Of a DNA stretch of 64,000 bases, positions 51,118 to 59,328 are shown one piece after another. How positions within the stretch are numbered: position 1 is the first letter of the stretch; each line of letters opens with the position of its first letter. Made by a program: the position numbers and the translations under genes. Origin of the DNA: Clostridia bacterium (GTDB lineage Bacteria > Bacillota > Clostridia > Christensenellales > Aristaeellaceae); contig JAFWQU010000013.1 of NCBI GenBank assembly GCA_017508975.1, forward strand, positions 1 through 64,000, written 5' to 3'. The notes beneath the pieces were generated by a model. That model was not told where the DNA came from. It did not search any database and worked only from the letters and a program-made list of their open reading frames with translations.

Positions 51118-51663
51118 ATTAATTCGGAATTCGGAATTGAGGGCGTGTGCGGCTCTGATTCCGAATTCCGCATTCATCATTCCGAATTCAAGATCGCCCC
51201 TCTGCCGCTGACGCGGCATCTCCCCAGCAAGCTGGGGCGACTGAAGAGAGGTTCCGCGCCTGCGGGCGCGGCCAGAGGTCCGCAGCCGGACTGGCAGCTT
51301 TCCGATCGCCTCTGGACTCTTCGGGTGCTCTCTTTGGGAGCAGGTCGGGATTTCTTGCGTGAGAACCCTCCCCCGCCCCTCCCTACCGAGGGAGGGGAGA
51401 GGGCGCACGGGCTGCTTGAGCGGTTCCAGCTAAAATTGGAAGCCCTTACGGTTGAAGACCGGTTCATGATTTTGTTTTCTTAATGAATTCGAATACTGTC
51501 TGTAAGCCCGGACAGCAGGGCGGCGGCACACCCCTCCCTCGGTAGGGAGGGGTCGGGGGAGGGTTCTCCTGTGCCGAATCTTCCAAAGCCTCCAAAAGAG
51601 GATGCTGCCGAAGGTCCAGGGCGATCGGAAAGCCCTGGTCGCGGCCCGCAGGCCGCGAAATCC
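51118..51663 (-). repeat. Right arm of the inverted mosaic repeat
   Basis: About 546 bp in the reverse order of the left arm: GGAATTCGG run (51118-51190), CCCCAGCAAGCTGGGG block, long-stem core repeat in reverse (51250-51331), nested 202-bp MITE (51364-51565), junction CCTCCAAAAGAGGATGCTGC and forward core repeat (51608-51663). It fills the gap between the fucosidase and the DUF4097 gene. Confidence 0.85.
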
Positions 51664-51751
51664 ACTTGTTAGAATTCCCGTATTGCAACAAATAAACAGC
51701 AATAAAAAGAACGCGGCACTCCCTGTCCGCGTCCTTTTTGTGCTGACCGCC

Positions 51752-52663
51752 TTACGGAATCTCCTTCACCAGGATATTCCCGGAGGTGGTGGAGATGGTC
51801 AGCTTTCCGCTGCCGTCGCCACAGGTGTAGGTATCGCCCGACTTGGCGAGGGGCATCTGCGTGTCCACCCTGCCGCTGGTGACGGAGAACTTTCCCGTGA
51901 ATCCCGGAACCGCGGACAGTGCCGCCTCGACATTGCCGGAGGTCACATGGATCCCCAGCTCGCCGAACTGCGCAACCTTCACGACGACCACCCCGCTGGT
52001 GCTGTCGATCTTGGCCTTCTTCACCTGCCCGATATCCAGCCCGATCCCGCCGGAGGTCGTACTGATCGTCACCTGGTCCGCCTGATCCGCCGTGAGATTC
52101 ATGATGCCGGAGGTGCCCGTCATCCGCACCTGCCCGGCCTTCTCCGTGAGCCGCAGCGTGATATCCCCGGAGGTCGAGTCCACGCTCACCGTCGGAGCCG
52201 CCACCGTCGCCTGCACGTCGCCGCTGGTGCTCCCGAGCCGGATCTCGTCCGCCTTGAGCGCCGGCACGAACAGGTCTGCGCTGGTGCCCTGGAGCGACAC
52301 CTGCTTGAGCGCGATCCCCTCCGGCAGCGTCACGGTCAGCTTCTTGGCCTTGCTGCCGAAGCTGAACAGGACGGGCTTGCTGTAATACACCTTCAGGGTC
52401 TTGTTCTCGACCTTCCAGCGCATCTTCTGATCCTCCGGAAGGCTCCCCCGGCACTCCTCCTCGAGGAGCACGGTGTTCCCGCTGTGGTACGCGATCCGGA
52501 TCTCCCCGCTGGTCCAGTCGATCTCCAGGTTCTCAATGGGCTCGCTCACAGTTCCGGAGCCCTTCCGATAGTCCTCGTCCCGCCAGCCTGCCGCGGCGAA
52601 ACAGCCGCACAGAAGACCCGCGCACAGAATCATGATCACCAGTGCCGTCAACAGCTTTTTCAT
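51752..52663 (-). CDS. DUF4097 beta-helix lipoprotein
   Basis: 303-aa putative adhesin-like/DUF4097 protein. Signal peptide with lipobox (MKKLLTALVIMILCAGLLCG C), so it is anchored outside. The body is a series of short strands with a repeated TSG-x-hydrophobic turn (GSTSGDVQATV, DSTSGDITLRL, GTSGIMNLTA, STTSGGIGLDI, DSTSGVVVVKV, HVTSGNVEAAL, SVTSGRVDTQM, STTSGNILVKE), forming a right-handed beta-solenoid. It overlaps the anti-sigma gene (ATGA). Role unknown; such proteins are often the output of envelope-stress ECF systems. Confidence 0.85.
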   Translation of the reverse strand: MKKLLTALVIMILCAGLLCGCFAAAGWRDEDYRKGSGTVSEPIENLEIDWTSGEIRIAYHSGNTVLLEEECRGSLPEDQKMRWKVENKTLKVYYSKPVLFSFGSKAKKLTVTLPEGIALKQVSLQGTSADLFVPALKADEIRLGSTSGDVQATVAAPTVSVDSTSGDITLRLTEKAGQVRMTGTSGIMNLTADQADQVTISTTSGGIGLDIGQVKKAKIDSTSGVVVVKVAQFGELGIHVTSGNVEAALSAVPGFTGKFSVTSGRVDTQMPLAKSGDTYTCGDGSGKLTISTTSGNILVKEIP

Positions 52664-53403
52664 TTCAGAATCCCCCTCTTTTTCAACTGCGGAATCACCA
52701 CGCCCGCGGCCAGGGCGGCCAGAATCGCGATCAGCGCCGCGCCGCGCCAGAAGCCCAGGCCGTAATTGCGGATGCGGATGCACTCCATCATCAGCGCGAA
52801 GAGCGCCACATCCACAGCGACCACCGTCACCGCCCGCTTCTCCGGGACAAAGCGCCGGATCGGCTTCGCCTTGATCACAAACGGCAGGAAGATCACCGCC
52901 AGGCCGAACAGCGACGCGCTCGCGGCCACCAGGAACCAGTCGCCGCCCGAATACAGGCAGGTCACGGCCAGCAGCACCATCAGGCTCCCGCAGAACGAGC
53001 AGAACGTCCAGAACAGCTTGTCCTCCGGCGCCATCAGCGGCACGACCACCAGCGAGGCGGCTACCCCCAGCGCGGCCACGACCACGAAGAACCAGTCCAG
53101 CGCGCCGCCCTGCGCCCGGTTCACGAACAGGCAGATCACCACCGGGATCATAAAGATCCAGGCGATCACGGATCCCACCGCCGCCGACCGGCGGCCGAAC
53201 TTCTTTTTCTGATAGCGGATAACTTCCCCCTTCTCCGCCGTCAGATGGGTCTCAATCTCACTCTCCCGGAGCTGCGCCAGTTCCTCGGCGCAGGCCGGGC
53301 ATTCCGCCAGATGCTCCTCCACGAGCGTCCGGCTCTCCTCGCTGCACGCGTCGTCCGCGTACAGCGGCAGCAGATCACGGATCACGCCGCAGCTGGTTTT
53401 CAT
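52660..53403 (-). CDS. Zinc-finger anti-sigma factor with several TM segments
   Basis: 247-aa membrane protein. The N-terminal ZAS-type zinc finger is seen as CSEESRTLVEEHLAECPACA (H-x3-C-x2-C), the cytoplasmic part that would hold the sigma factor. Then six or so TM segments (AVGSVIAWIFMIPVVICLFV, WFFVVVAALGVAASLVVVPL and on). No large outside sensor domain, so the signal may come through the membrane. It overlaps the sigma gene by 29 bases and the lipoprotein gene by 4. Confidence 0.82.
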   Translation of the reverse strand: MKTSCGVIRDLLPLYADDACSEESRTLVEEHLAECPACAEELAQLRESEIETHLTAEKGEVIRYQKKKFGRRSAAVGSVIAWIFMIPVVICLFVNRAQGGALDWFFVVVAALGVAASLVVVPLMAPEDKLFWTFCSFCGSLMVLLAVTCLYSGGDWFLVAASASLFGLAVIFLPFVIKAKPIRRFVPEKRAVTVVAVDVALFALMMECIRIRNYGLGFWRGAALIAILAALAAGVVIPQLKKRGILK

Positions 53404-53884
53404 CCATTCTCATCCTTTCCTGCAGTTTCAGCCGGGCCCGATGGTAGGTGACCCGGGCCCAGTTTTCCGTCTTGCTGAAGATCATGCCGATCTCTTTGAA
53501 GTTCAGCTCCCCGAATACCCGGAGCTGGAAAACCTCCCGGTAGGGCTCCTCCAGCGCATGCAGCGCCAGGTGAATCCGGAACGTGGTGTCCCGGTCGGCC
53601 ACCGTCTGCTCCACGCTCCGGCCCTGCGCCTCGAGCTCCTCGGGCATCGGCTCGGTGCGCTTCTCCCGGCGCTTTTCGTCGAAGAAGAGGTTCTTGGCGA
53701 TCGAGCACAGCCAGGTGACCTCGTCCGCCTCCCCGCGGAAAGAAGCGGATTTGCTCATCGCCCGGGTGAAGGTCTCCTGCGTGATCTCCTCCGCCAGCTG
53801 CGTGCTGCCGGAGATCGTCACCGCATAGGAGTACACGCGCATGTAGTACGCCTCGTACATCTTCTCACAGGCTTCCCTGTCCAC
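53375..53884 (-). CDS. ECF RNA polymerase sigma factor
   Basis: 169-aa sigma-70 family group 4 factor with only regions 2 and 4. Region 2: YSYAVTISGSTQLAEEITQE, RAMSKSASFRGEADEVTWLC with the -10 recognition helix; region 4: EEPYREVFQLRVFGELNFKE and IGMIFSKTENWARVTYHRAR as the helix-turn-helix for the -35. GGAGGGAGG lies 9 bases before ATG. First of three overlapping genes. Confidence 0.9.
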   Translation of the reverse strand: MDREACEKMYEAYYMRVYSYAVTISGSTQLAEEITQETFTRAMSKSASFRGEADEVTWLCSIAKNLFFDEKRREKRTEPMPEELEAQGRSVEQTVADRDTTFRIHLALHALEEPYREVFQLRVFGELNFKEIGMIFSKTENWARVTYHRARLKLQERMRMDENQLRRDP

Positions 53885-53922
53885 GCATCCTCACCTCCCT
53901 CCGGATCGGTTTCCGCAGATTG

Positions 53923-53948
53923 GACGCGGAACCCGGCGTTTCGTTACA
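53923..53948 (-). promoter_or_regulatory. ECF-type autoregulated promoter
   Basis: On the minus strand TGTAAC (53948-53943), 16 bases, CGTC (53926-53923). This is the pattern of envelope-stress ECF promoters (TGAAAC-N16-CGTC type), 40 bases before the sigma gene, suggesting the factor drives its own operon. Confidence 0.6.
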
Positions 53949-53997
53949 GAAAAAAAGACAAAAATTTTCGAGAACAGGGTGAAATCTTTCCGACGCC

Positions 53998-54026
53998 TTG
54001 ACAGGCCGCGGAAAGACCCCTATGAT
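53998..54026 (+). promoter_or_regulatory. Strong promoter of the beta-helix gene
   Basis: Perfect TTGACA (53998-54003), 17 bases, TATGAT (54021-54026), about 75 bases before the ATG. Confidence 0.85.
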
Positions 54027-54101
54027 GAGGCCATCAGGGCCGCGTTTTCCGGACCGGTCCCGCCCGTTCCCATCCGTGTGAAAACTGAAAGGAGACACGC
54101 C

Positions 54102-56090
54102 ATGATTTACTATGTCCGCGCAGGCGCCTCCCGCGACGGCAACGGCAGCCGGGAGATGCCTTTCCGCCGCATCAACGACGCCGCACAGGTCGCGCGGCCG
54201 GGGGACGAGGTTCTCGTCGCGCCCGGCATCTACCGCGAGTATGTGAACCCCCGCAACGCCGGCACCGAGACGCAGCGCATCGTCTACCGCTCGGAGGAGC
54301 CGCTGGGCGCGGTGATCACCGGCGCGGAGGAGCTGACCGGCTGGCAGCCCTACGAGGGCACGGTCTGGGTCAACCGGGTGCCCAACGGCGTTTTCGGCGC
54401 CTACAACCCCTATACCACGTTTGTCTGCGGCGACTGGTATTTCGCCCCGACCGTGCGGCATACCGGCTCGGTTTTCCTCAACGACCGCATGATGTACGAG
54501 ACCGTGAGCCTGGAGGAGTGCCTGAAGGGCGAGCCGGATCCCTGCGCCTGGAACCAGGAGGAGGCGAGCTACCTCTGGTTCACCGAGCAGGACGGGGACG
54601 AGACCGTTCTCTACGCCAACTTCCGGGAGTTCGACCCCAACAAGGAGAAGGTCGAGATCACCGTCCGCCGCAACTGCTTCATGCCCGAGGCGACCGGCAT
54701 CGGCTATATCACGGTCTCCGGCTTCAATATTCAGAAGGCGGCCACCACCTGGGCGCCCCCGGCGGCCTACCAGGACGGCATGATCGGCCCGCACTGGTCC
54801 CGCGGCTGGATCATCGAGGACTGCGAGGTCTGGGGCAGCCGCTGCTGCGGCATCTCCCTGGGCAAGTATCTCGACCCGGAGAACGACATGTACTTCTACC
54901 GGAAGCATGTCAAGTCCCCGACCCAGATGGAGCGCGACGCCGTCTGCCGCGGCCAGTACCACGGCTGGCTCAAGGAGCAGGTCGGCGGGCACATCATCCG
55001 CCGCTGCCACGTCCACCACTGCGAGCAGACCGGCATCGTCGGGCGCATGGGCGGCGTGTTCTCCACCATCGAGGACTGCCACATCCACCACATCTGCAAC
55101 TCCCAGCAGCTGGGCGGCGCGGAGACCGCAGGCATCAAGCTGCACGCCGCGATCGACGTGACCATCCGCCGAAATCACATCCACCACTGCATCATGGGCG
55201 TCTGGTGCGACTGGCAGGCCCAGGGCGCGCGCATCACGCAGAACCTGATGCACGACAACTGGCCGCCGCAGGGCCGCCCCCACGCCCAGGGCGCGATGTT
55301 CTCCACCGACGTGTTCATCGAGGTCGGCCACGGCCCGACACTGATCGACAACAACCTCCTGCTCTCCCCGGTATCCATCACGATCCCCAGCGAGGGCATC
55401 GCGGTGGTCCACAACCTGGTGCTCGGCGGCTTCAGCCTGATCAACTCCGGCGTGGACAGCATCGTCAACGGGCAGCGGGAGCCGCGCTACACGCCCTACC
55501 ACATCCGCCACCGCACCGAGGTCGCCGGCTTCATGACGATCCTCCACGGCGACGACCGGATCTACAACAATATCTTTGTCCAGCAGTATCCGGCGGACCC
55601 GGAGAAGCAGCCCACGAACAGCGACTATCAGACCGTCGGTACCGCGCCCTTCGACATCTTCCCCACCTACGAGGAGTGGATCTCGCACTTCATGATGGGG
55701 CAGGAGCCGAACATGGGCGCCCTGGCGACCTACCACTTCGGGCACCTGCCGGTGTGGGTCGGCGGCAACGCCTACTTCAACGGCGCCACCGTCTGCAAGC
55801 ATGAGACCGACGCCTGGAAGGACGAAGGCGATGCCGTGTCCGTGACGCTCACCGAGAAGGACGGAAAGCCCTGCCTCGCCACGGATCTCTATGAGCGCCT
55901 GGGAGACTGCCGCCGCGGGATCATCACCAGCGACATCCTCGGCTGCGCCTTCGAGCCGGAGCAGCGCTTCGAGAATCCCGACGGCTCCGCCATCACCTTC
56001 GACCGCGACTACTTCGGAAGCCACCGCGGGCTTCGCACTCTGCCCGGCCCCTTTGCCGACACGGAGGATGCATTCAAACCGCTCTGGTGA
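54102..56090 (+). CDS. Right-handed parallel beta-helix protein, carbohydrate-active candidate
   Basis: 662-aa protein without signal peptide. It opens MIYYVRAGASRDGNGSREMP then FRRINDAAQVARPGDEVLVA (the start of DUF1565/pectate-lyase-like coils), with RVPNGVFGAYNPYTTFVCGD and the repeating coils WIIEDCEVWGSRCCGISLGK, IIRRCHVHHCEQTGIVGRMG, STIEDCHIHHICNSQQLGGA. Proteins of this shape include GH141 (fucosidase/xylanase) and polysaccharide lyases; I cannot choose by eye. Two Asp/Glu candidates in the groove cannot be assigned. AAAGGAG precedes ATG. Its neighbours (AraC regulator, sugar importer) fit an intracellular glycan hydrolase. Confidence 0.7.
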   Translation: MIYYVRAGASRDGNGSREMPFRRINDAAQVARPGDEVLVAPGIYREYVNPRNAGTETQRIVYRSEEPLGAVITGAEELTGWQPYEGTVWVNRVPNGVFGAYNPYTTFVCGDWYFAPTVRHTGSVFLNDRMMYETVSLEECLKGEPDPCAWNQEEASYLWFTEQDGDETVLYANFREFDPNKEKVEITVRRNCFMPEATGIGYITVSGFNIQKAATTWAPPAAYQDGMIGPHWSRGWIIEDCEVWGSRCCGISLGKYLDPENDMYFYRKHVKSPTQMERDAVCRGQYHGWLKEQVGGHIIRRCHVHHCEQTGIVGRMGGVFSTIEDCHIHHICNSQQLGGAETAGIKLHAAIDVTIRRNHIHHCIMGVWCDWQAQGARITQNLMHDNWPPQGRPHAQGAMFSTDVFIEVGHGPTLIDNNLLLSPVSITIPSEGIAVVHNLVLGGFSLINSGVDSIVNGQREPRYTPYHIRHRTEVAGFMTILHGDDRIYNNIFVQQYPADPEKQPTNSDYQTVGTAPFDIFPTYEEWISHFMMGQEPNMGALATYHFGHLPVWVGGNAYFNGATVCKHETDAWKDEGDAVSVTLTEKDGKPCLATDLYERLGDCRRGIITSDILGCAFEPEQRFENPDGSAITFDRDYFGSHRGLRTLPGPFADTEDAFKPLW

Positions 56091-56103
56091 TTCCTTTTCC
56101 CGA

Positions 56104-56162
56104 GAGGGGTTCCGTGCCTGCGGGCACGGCCAGGGGCTTCCCGATCGCCCCTGGACCCTTCG
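56104..56162 (-). repeat. Dispersed double-hairpin repeat, core with changed stems
   Basis: Reverse copy with second stem CCGTGCC/GGCACGG and first stem CCAGGGGC/GCCCCTGG; both differ from the common stems on both strands, keeping the pairing. It starts 14 bases after the beta-helix stop. Confidence 0.85.
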
Positions 56163-56174
56163 GGGACGCACCTC

Positions 56175-56312
56175 ATACCAATCTCAAGTAAAAACTGCAA
56201 ATTCAGTAACAGTATGCGGCCGAAGGTCCAGGGCGATCGGAAAGCCCTGGTCGCGGCCCGCAGGCCGCGAAATCCCCCTGTTGACAATACGCATACAAAC
56301 TGAGATCAGTAT
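56175..56312 (+). mobile_element. MITE-like element, full length (138 bp)
   Basis: Ends ATACCAATCTCA (56175-56186) and TGAGATCAGTAT (56301-56312). Core hairpins at 56220-56274, then CCTGTTGACAATACGCAT. Same length as the copy at 26173. Confidence 0.82.
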
Positions 56313-56364
56313 TAAGTTGAAAGTTTAGAAGATTCCGCCGCCCGGGCGGGAAGCCGGTTTTTGG

Positions 56365-57168
56365 CTACCGGTTTCCCGTCCGGGTGGAGCGCATATAGGC
56401 GGTGGGCAGCGAGCCTGTCTCCCGCACGAACGCCCGCCGGAACGTGCGGGTGTTTTCAAATCCGCACTGGTCGCTGATCTGCGTCAGCGTCAGGCCGGGA
56501 TCCAGCATGAGCTTCGCGGCTTTTTCAATGCGGATGGCGTTGATGAAGCGGCGGAAATTGACCTTGAACTGCTGCGCGAAGAGGTGGGACAGATGCGACT
56601 CGCTGATGCCCAGATCCCGGGCGGTGCTGCTCAGGCTGATGTTCTCGCAGGCATGGTCGTACACATACCGGATGATGCGCGCGCCCAGGTCCCGCTCCCG
56701 GAGCTCCCCGGCGGCGTGGTAGCTCATGGCGCCCAGCAGATGCGCCAGGTACAGGTGCAGATAGGCCAGCCGCATCGGCGAGGCGTCGTCCCCCTCCCGG
56801 GAGACGGCCAGCATCCGCTCCGTCGCGAAGGCGATATCCCCGATGCTTCGGGCGTCCCGCACCACGGGCTCGTCCGGCACCAGGGTGCGGAACGTGGTGG
56901 CGTACTCCGGGATCGTGTCCGCCGGGAAAAACGCGGCAAAGCCCCGGCAGCCCGGCTCGATGACGTCGAAGCTGTGGGGCGTCATCGGGAAGAAGATGGC
57001 CGCGTCCCCCGCCCGCAGATTGTAAATCCGGCTGTCCAGATGGATGGTGCACCCGCCCTCCAGAATCAGCACAGTCTCCACGATCTCGTGCACGTGCAGG
57101 GGGAAGGGGTATTCCGTCATCAGTCCGATGAAATGCGGCTCGTTTCTCATTTCATAGAACGCTTTCAT
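56365..57168 (-). CDS. AraC-family transcriptional regulator with cupin sensor
   Basis: 267 aa. N-terminal cupin for a ligand, likely a sugar (HVHEIVETVLILEGGCTIHL, YNLRAGDAAIFFPMTPHSFD), C-terminal double helix-turn-helix (ISLSSTARDLGISESHLSHL and FKVNFRRFINAIRIEKAAKL, then LTQISDQCGFENTRTFRRAF). GGAGGTG precedes ATG. Divergent from the Lpl-type importer genes, which it probably controls along with the beta-helix gene. Confidence 0.92.
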   Translation of the reverse strand: MKAFYEMRNEPHFIGLMTEYPFPLHVHEIVETVLILEGGCTIHLDSRIYNLRAGDAAIFFPMTPHSFDVIEPGCRGFAAFFPADTIPEYATTFRTLVPDEPVVRDARSIGDIAFATERMLAVSREGDDASPMRLAYLHLYLAHLLGAMSYHAAGELRERDLGARIIRYVYDHACENISLSSTARDLGISESHLSHLFAQQFKVNFRRFINAIRIEKAAKLMLDPGLTLTQISDQCGFENTRTFRRAFVRETGSLPTAYMRSTRTGNR

Positions 57169-57204
57169 GGCACACCTCCGGATCGCAGTTTCTGTCTCTT
57201 TCGA

Positions 57205-57233
57205 ATTGTAGCAGATTTTCCGTATTTTGAGAA
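57205..57233 (-). promoter_or_regulatory. Promoter of the AraC gene
   Basis: On the minus strand TTCTCA (57233-57228), 17 bases, TGC-TACAAT (-10 at 57210-57205, extended). Confidence 0.5.
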
Positions 57234-57284
57234 TGTGTTTTTACTGTTTGGCGAATTTTGTCCCTGTTTGAACATGAAATGGCG

Positions 57285-57313
57285 TTGATTCACCTCCTGT
57301 CACGGTCTATAAT
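57285..57313 (+). promoter_or_regulatory. Promoter of the sugar importer operon
   Basis: TTGATT (57285-57290), 17 bases, TATAAT (57308-57313), about 65 bases before the start. The region between the two divergent promoters (57234-57284) is where an AraC site would be expected; no clear repeat is visible by eye. Confidence 0.78.
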
Positions 57314-57379
57314 ACAATCAGCGGAAATCTTCCGGAATGCAAATAATGGCCCTTATTGGGCAATAAGGGGGTGCGGAGC

Positions 57380-58318
57380 TTGGAGAAGCAGCGGGCCAAG
57401 CCGGCCATCAACTACCGGAGACGGCGCTCGTACATGGAATTCCTGTACATTCTGCCCTTCCTGCTCCTGGTCGGCCTGTTCTCCTATTTCCCGCTGTACG
57501 GCTGGGTGTACGCTTTTCATGACTACCGTCCGCCCTTCCCGATCAGCAGCGAGACCTTCGTCGGCTTCAAGTGGTTCACCTACGTCTTTTCCAACCGCGT
57601 CCGCGCGAACGACGTGCTGCGCGTGCTCCGAAACACCTTCGCCATGAGCGGCATCTCGCTCCTGTTCTCCTGGTTCCCGATGGTGTTCGCGGTGTTCCTC
57701 AACGAGATCAAATGCCGCCCCTACCAGAAGTTCGTCCAGACCGTGACCACGCTGCCGAACTTCATCTCCTGGGTGCTGGTGTACTCCATCGCCTTCAACG
57801 TGTTCGGCTCCTTCGGCGCGGTCAACAGCGTCATGATGGACATGGGCTGGATCACCAAGCCGATCTCCTTCATGAAATCTTCGGAGCACATCTGGTTCAA
57901 GATGTGGCTGTGGCTGACCTGGAAGAACGCCGGCTGGGCCGCCATCATGTACCTGGCCGCCATCGCCGGCATCGACGAGCAGATGATCGAGGCCGCCAAG
58001 GTGGACGGCGCGACCCGCATGCAGATCATCTGGAACATCACAATCCCCAGCATCCTGCCCACCTACTTCGTCATCGTCATGCTGAACATCGCCAGCTTCC
58101 TCTCCAACGGCATGGAGCAGTACTACGTGTTCCAGAATGACTTCAACCGGGATTTCATAGAGGTATTGGACCTGTACGTCTACAACTACGCCACCTCAGG
58201 CACGGGGAACTATCCTCTGTCCACCGCACTGAGCATGCTGAAGAGCATCGTCAGCGTGATCCTCCTGGCGGGAGCCAACGGCTTCTCCAAGCTGGTCCGT
58301 GGCGAGGGCTTCATTTGA
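57380..58318 (+). CDS. Sugar ABC transporter permease, LplB type
   Basis: 312-aa permease with six TM helices. Start region KPAINYRRRRSYMEFLYILP; TM and loop sequences PLYGWVYAFHDYRPPFPISS, NEIKCRPYQKFVQTVTTLPN, and the EAA loop EAAKVDGATRMQIIWNITIP are typical of the LplB group (complex glycan and oligosaccharide import in Firmicutes). Start codon is not ATG: TTG 57380 has AAGGGGG nine bases upstream; GTG 57371 and TTG 57356 are alternatives. No ATPase gene is near; such systems use a shared MsmK-like ATPase. Confidence 0.9.
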   Translation: MEKQRAKPAINYRRRRSYMEFLYILPFLLLVGLFSYFPLYGWVYAFHDYRPPFPISSETFVGFKWFTYVFSNRVRANDVLRVLRNTFAMSGISLLFSWFPMVFAVFLNEIKCRPYQKFVQTVTTLPNFISWVLVYSIAFNVFGSFGAVNSVMMDMGWITKPISFMKSSEHIWFKMWLWLTWKNAGWAAIMYLAAIAGIDEQMIEAAKVDGATRMQIIWNITIPSILPTYFVIVMLNIASFLSNGMEQYYVFQNDFNRDFIEVLDLYVYNYATSGTGNYPLSTALSMLKSIVSVILLAGANGFSKLVRGEGFI

Positions 58319-58339
58319 CGGAGAGAGGAGGGCTGCGGC

Positions 58340-59272
58340 GTGAGTTTATCCAAGGAGCCGGTCAAGCGGCACCACATGCACCGCGACACGGGCGACATCA
58401 TCATCAGCGTCGTCACTTACATTGTCTACGCCCTGTTCGCCTTCGTGTGCGTCTACCCCTTCTACTATATCTTCATCAACTCCATCAGCGCCAACAACCT
58501 GAGCGAGCGCGGCAAGATCATCCTGTACCCGATGGAGGTGCACTTCAAGAACTACGCCTCCGTGGCGCAGATCCCGGGCCTGCTGGACGCCGCCAAGATC
58601 TCCGTGCTCCGCACGGTGATCGGCACCATCCTGACCGTGGTCGTGGCCGCCTTCCTGGGCTACATGTTCACCCGGGAGACGATGTGGAAGCGCAAGTTCT
58701 GGTACCGCTTCGTGGCGATCACCATGTACTTCAACGCCGGCGTCATCCCCTGGTACCTCACGATGAAGACGCTGGGGCTGACGAACAACTTCTGGGGCTA
58801 CATCTTCCCCACCATTATCCAGCCGTTCTACATCATCCTGTGCAAGACCTACTGCGAGTCGGTCCCGCAGGCGCTGCAGGACGCGGCGGAGATCGACGGC
58901 GCGGGCACGCTGCGCATCTTCTTCTCGATCATGCTGCCGGTCATCAAGCCGATCCTGGCGACCATCGCGATCTTCGCGGCCGTGAACCAGTGGAACTCCT
59001 TCCAGGACACCCTGATCCTGATGAAGGACCAGAAGCTCTACACCCTGCAGTTCATCCTCTTCCAGTATATCAACCAGGCGAGCAGCCTCAAGGCGCTGAT
59101 CAACAGCACCACCAGCTCGTCGCAGCTGGCCGCGAGCCTCGCGCACGCCGCCACCCAGACCTCCATCCGCATGACCGTGACCATCGTCGTGGTGCTGCCG
59201 GTGCTGATGGTCTATCCGTTCTTCCAGCGCTTCTTCACCAAGGGCATCATGATCGGCGCGGTGAAGGGCTGA
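58340..59272 (+). CDS. Sugar ABC transporter permease, LplC type
   Basis: 310-aa partner permease. HRDTGDIIISVVTYIVYALF, then FAFVCVYPFYYIFINSISAN, GVIPWYLTMKTLGLTNNFWG and the EAA loop DAAEIDGAGTLRIFFSIMLP, ending VLPVLMVYPFFQRFFTKGIM with GAVKG, the family-typical C-terminus. GTG start 58340 follows GAGGAGG. Second gene of the importer. Confidence 0.92.
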   Translation: MSLSKEPVKRHHMHRDTGDIIISVVTYIVYALFAFVCVYPFYYIFINSISANNLSERGKIILYPMEVHFKNYASVAQIPGLLDAAKISVLRTVIGTILTVVVAAFLGYMFTRETMWKRKFWYRFVAITMYFNAGVIPWYLTMKTLGLTNNFWGYIFPTIIQPFYIILCKTYCESVPQALQDAAEIDGAGTLRIFFSIMLPVIKPILATIAIFAAVNQWNSFQDTLILMKDQKLYTLQFILFQYINQASSLKALINSTTSSSQLAASLAHAATQTSIRMTVTIVVVLPVLMVYPFFQRFFTKGIMIGAVKG

Positions 59273-59328
59273 TGTTTCCGAGATGAAGGCCGGCAAGGCC
59301 TTGCATCATAGAGAAAAGGAGGGTTATC

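Noticed and set aside
46329..51173. A 1614-codon open frame on the minus strand covering the pullulanase and everything to 51173
   Set aside because: Only the part from 48950 codes for pullulanase, with signal peptide and ribosome-binding site. The rest is antisense to the fucosidase, open only because of high GC.
45547..51751. Prophage or integrative element around the pullulanase cassette
   Set aside because: No integrase, phage structural or conjugation gene is present; only the inverted arms suggest mobility.
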